Origin: an uncultured bacterium
Lineage (GTDB): Bacteria; Hydrogenedentota; Hydrogenedentia; Hydrogenedentales; JAEUWI01
DNA length: 7,277 bases
Direction of reading: 5' to 3'
Assembly (NCBI GenBank): GCA_937895305.1
Contig: CALAXS010000524.1
Coordinates: 1 to 7,277 of the forward strand
In this document: positions 5,200-7,277 of the stretch, in pieces
Layout: each line of letters begins with the position of its first letter
Position numbering within the stretch: position 1 is the first letter of the stretch
Position numbers and translations under genes: made by a program
The notes under the pieces: generated by a model
Told to the model about the DNA's origin: nothing
The model's database searches: none
What the model saw: only the letters and a program-made list of their open reading frames with translations

Positions 5200-5213
5200 T
5201 GTTACTCCCCTCT

Positions 5214-5930
5214 CTACTCTCTATCCCCATCTTGCCCCTTGCGTTCCAATATCTGCTCTGCAGCGACGATACTCTTGATGTAATAGTCCGCGCGAAGACG
5301 TTCTTGCTCAACTTCGGTCAAGTCGCCATGATGACCGAGCTTCGCGATACGTGCATTACGGATATGGTAGAGACAGAGCGCCGCAGCAACGGAGATATTA
5401 AAGCTCTGGCTGAAGCCGGCCATGGGGATGGTGACGCGCTCATCAGCCATCTCCAGCAGTTCGTCGGTCACGCCGTCTTTCTCATTCCCGAAAACCAGCG
5501 CCGAAGGCTGGGTCCAGTCCACTTCGTCCAGGGGTGTGGCATCTTCGAAATGGGTCGCGAGGATACGGTAGCCCTTGGCCTTCAGATCTTCGATGCATGG
5601 CACCATCGTTTCCCAGCGTTGCACATCCAGCCATTTGTCCGCACCCTGGGTCACCCGCTTCGCCTCTTTGAAAAACTCGCACGACTCGATAATGTGCATG
5701 GCCTGAAACCCCAGGGACTCGCCACTGCGTATCACCGCGCTCACATTGCCCCGGTCGAAGAGGCCCTCCATAACAGGGACCACGGTATAGCTGCGTTCTG
5801 CGATGACTTCGTCAATTCGTACCTTGCGCTCCGGCGATACATACTCTCCCAGCAAGGCAATCACTTCACTGGCCGTGAATTGTGCATCGCCAATGGAAAA
5901 GGTTTCTGGACATAGACAGCGGTCGGTCAA
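5214..5930 (-). CDS. trmH: TrmH-family RNA 2'-O-methyltransferase (SpoU class)
   Basis: The SpoU/TrmH group uses S-adenosylmethionine to methylate the ribose 2'-OH of tRNA or rRNA and has a C-terminal knotted fold. All three signature motifs are present: RGNVSAVIR (60-68, with N62 and R68 at the conserved catalytic positions), LVFGNEKDGV (145-154) and IPMAGFSQSFNISVAAAL (168-185, N178). ADKWL (97-101) and ATHF (125-128) resemble tRNA Gm18 methyltransferase TrmH rather than the TrmL or RlmB types, but the substrate is inferred. I chose the TTG at 5930 because AGGGGAG (5939-5945) lies 8 bases upstream, which gives 238 residues. The longer frame to a GTG at 5990 has no such site and runs into a palindromic repeat. 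No clear promoter is seen. A membrane protein gene follows 14 bases downstream. A truncated relative of its 3' end lies at 4508-4584. Confidence 0.88.
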   Translation of the reverse strand: MTDRCLCPETFSIGDAQFTASEVIALLGEYVSPERKVRIDEVIAERSYTVVPVMEGLFDRGNVSAVIRSGESLGFQAMHIIESCEFFKEAKRVTQGADKWLDVQRWETMVPCIEDLKAKGYRILATHFEDATPLDEVDWTQPSALVFGNEKDGVTDELLEMADERVTIPMAGFSQSFNISVAAALCLYHIRNARIAKLGHHGDLTEVEQERLRADYYIKSIVAAEQILERKGQDGDRE

Positions 5931-5938
5931 CGGGAATT

Positions 5939-5945
5939 CTCCCCT
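5939..5945 (-). promoter_or_regulatory. Ribosome binding site fixing a TTG start for the methyltransferase
   Basis: On the minus strand this reads AGGGGAG, 8 bases before the TTG at 5930. It decides the start against the upstream GTG at 5990, which lies in a repeat. Confidence 0.75.
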
Positions 5946-5981
5946 GTAAAAAAGTACTACACTCAGACTATGCGGGCAAAG

Positions 5982-6081
5982 GATTGCCACGCTTCACTTC
6001 GTTTCGCTCGCAATGACGCAAGTTTTATCGATGCCTCTAATAATCACGTCATTGCGAGGAGGCGGAGCCGACGCGGCAATC
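5982..6081. repeat. Inverted repeat pair of the cgtcattgcgag...gcaatc family
   Basis: The left arm (5982-6018) runs GATTGCCACG to CGCAATGACG. The right arm (6047-6081) runs CGTCATTGCGAG to GCGGCAATC in the opposite sense. The outer parts of the arms match, while the middle differs (37 against 35 bases). Within each arm ATTGC and GCAAT can pair. The arms enclose 28 AT-rich bases. This is a well-known type of dispersed bacterial palindrome. It sits between the 3' end of the hydrolase gene and the 5' end of the methyltransferase gene, both on the minus strand. No transposase is present. Confidence 0.8.
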
Positions 6082-6116
6082 TCGCTCTCGCAAGGACTTC
6101 AAAGATGAAACATACT

Positions 6117-7184
6117 CTATTCAAATCGACCTACAGGATACCCGTTGCTATAGTCTATAATCCATGTACCGCCCGGAACAGAATACTTCACTGCGTCTTT
6201 CGCATCCCGGTCACGTGGCCCCACACACCGTTTCGGTTCAGCACTTCCCGGTTTCAGGTATTTATCCCCCAAGTGAAAGAGCATCTGCGTACGATCGCCG
6301 ATACCATGGCCCGTGTTCTTAAACACTGCTTCGGCTTTTACCCGCTCCTCATCAATTCGCTCATACTGCACATCCAGACCCGCCCCCTTCAGCTTCTTGG
6401 CCACATCATCCATACCCGATGTCAGACACACCACATCATTGGCACCATGAACGATGATCATCTTCGCCTTATTCCCCATGGATTTCATTTGCCTTGCATG
6501 TTCTTCGTTCCCTATGTCGCGTATAGCCTGGGCCGCAGGACTCAAGTAATTTTCATGCGACGCATCGCGACTGTATCCCGCGTTCAGGGTACTTCCGCTG
6601 TCTTCACCGAATGCCACATCGTCCGTCAATCGAGGCATGGCCGAAAAGGCCACAACACAGGCAAAGCTACGCGGTGCCAGCTTGTTTGCCATGAGTGCTA
6701 CATTCCCCCCGCCCGAACCTCCAGTGGCATAGACCCGATCCGATGCGTAGTCCACCCCCGTCTTTTCAAGACCATCCATGACCCACCATAGTGCACGCAA
6801 GGCATCGAGTGCTTGCAGATACCCATGGTCATAGGGCGGTTGAGTCGAACTGTCGTATGTACCACTCTGTAGATAGTCCAACGCGATGGCCACCACATTA
6901 TACCGCTCTGCTATCTGTACAGGGTCGGGCGCACCCCACGCAATGATCCCACCCCAGTTGTGACATGTCAGCATCACCCCGGTTTCTTCGTCCATGCTCT
7001 CGTGGCTTCCACCGGGATAATACACATAGACCATCACGGTACGTGGGCCTGATGCATGTTCCCATTCCTGCGCGGGGATTTCGGCCGATGCATTCGTTGC
7101 GGGTAAATCCGGCCAGGTCTCCCCATGGGCCAATCCTGATACGACCCCGACCAATACCAGAAACCCCGTCAACTTCTTTAGCAT
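6117..7184 (-). CDS. Secreted alpha/beta hydrolase (esterase/peptidase-like)
   Basis: This 355-residue protein has a signal peptide: MLKKLTGFLV then a hydrophobic core, with likely cleavage after A-H-G at residue 21. It is probably exported to the periplasm or outside. The alpha/beta-hydrolase catalytic triad is visible. Ser157 lies in the nucleophile elbow GGSGG (155-159), Asp250 in VHGAND (245-250) and His293 in NTGHG (290-294). HNWGG (75-79) is placed like an oxyanion-hole loop. The final 40 residues (after 312) form an extra C-terminal segment. The family resembles prolyl-oligopeptidase-like or acetyl-esterase-like hydrolases, but the substrate is unknown. I chose ATG 7184 because AAAGGGAG (7189-7196) lies just upstream and the signal peptide starts there. 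The longer frame to 7229 would put 15 polar residues before it. Confidence 0.85.
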   Translation of the reverse strand: MLKKLTGFLVLVGVVSGLAHGETWPDLPATNASAEIPAQEWEHASGPRTVMVYVYYPGGSHESMDEETGVMLTCHNWGGIIAWGAPDPVQIAERYNVVAIALDYLQSGTYDSSTQPPYDHGYLQALDALRALWWVMDGLEKTGVDYASDRVYATGGSGGGNVALMANKLAPRSFACVVAFSAMPRLTDDVAFGEDSGSTLNAGYSRDASHENYLSPAAQAIRDIGNEEHARQMKSMGNKAKMIIVHGANDVVCLTSGMDDVAKKLKGAGLDVQYERIDEERVKAEAVFKNTGHGIGDRTQMLFHLGDKYLKPGSAEPKRCVGPRDRDAKDAVKYSVPGGTWIIDYSNGYPVGRFE

Positions 7185-7207
7185 AGTTCTCCCTTTCGAT
7201 TTAGGGC

Positions 7208-7236
7208 ATTCTACAAAGCGACCCGCCATAAATAAA
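7208..7236 (-). promoter_or_regulatory. Possible promoter for the secreted hydrolase gene
   Basis: On the minus strand TAGAAT (7208-7213) matches 5 of 6 bases of the -10 consensus. TTTATT (7231-7236), 17 bases upstream, matches only 3 of 6 at -35. The position, 24 bases before the chosen ATG, is suitable. It overlaps the longer hydrolase frame and so supports the shorter start. Confidence 0.35.
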
Positions 7237-7277
7237 GGAATATGAACCTTGCCCCTCCCCCACGTGAATCGTTAGGA

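Noticed and set aside
5199..5915. A 238-codon plus-strand open frame
   Set aside because: It is the reverse-strand shadow of the methyltransferase gene, which has all three SpoU motifs.
5931..5990. Longer N-terminus for the methyltransferase from the GTG at 5990
   Set aside because: The extra codons include the ribosome binding site region and part of a palindromic repeat. The TTG at 5930 has the proper spacing.
2597..6081. CRISPR array
   Set aside because: The repeats are few, irregularly spaced, of several unrelated families and in opposite orientations. No cas genes are present.
7185..7229. Longer N-terminus for the hydrolase from the ATG at 7229
   Set aside because: It would place 15 polar residues before a good signal peptide and would bury the ribosome binding site and probable -10 element in coding sequence.

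Overview
The window opens with a conserved bacterial translation operon and continues into an accessory region rich in short repeats. The operon order is rpsP-khpA-rimM-trmD-rplS. The KH-domain gene between rpsP and rimM, together with TrmD and L19, marks this as bacterial and unlike enteric gammaproteobacteria, where rimM follows rpsP directly. Several families of short palindromic repeats and a secreted hydrolase with an N-terminal signal peptide suggest an environmental, probably Gram-negative bacterium. The phylum cannot be fixed from the sequence alone.

Layout. Bases 1-2382 (+ strand) hold rpsP (missing only the first two bases of its start codon), khpA, rimM, trmD and rplS. They are tightly packed (gaps of 6, 30 and 3 bases, then a 4-base overlap) and end in a strong rho-independent terminator at 2411-2450. 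Together they make two ribosomal proteins, an RNA-binding KH protein, a 30S maturation factor and a tRNA m1G37 methyltransferase. Bases 2451-2916 have no gene but carry three kinds of short repeat. Bases 2917-3855 (+) encode an NAD(P)-binding epimerase/NmrA-like protein with its own probable promoter. Bases 4080-4220 and 4331-4480 (+) encode two very short hydrophobic proteins that are clearly related to each other, each with a strong ribosome binding site and a promoter-like sequence. They are the most novel item here. Bases 4481-4788 hold a remnant of the C-terminal end of a TrmH-like gene and two inverted repeat pairs. Bases 4789-5930 (- strand) hold a TrmH-like RNA 2'-O-methyltransferase followed 14 bases later by a small four-helix membrane protein. 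Bases 5982-6081 hold another inverted repeat pair. Bases 6117-7184 (-) encode a secreted alpha/beta hydrolase.

The two strands converge at about 4480-4790, where the repeats and the gene remnant concentrate. This looks like a site of repeated insertion and deletion. The start sites of the methyltransferase (TTG, 5930) and the hydrolase (ATG, 7184) were moved inward from the longest open frames because good ribosome binding sites sit directly before them.
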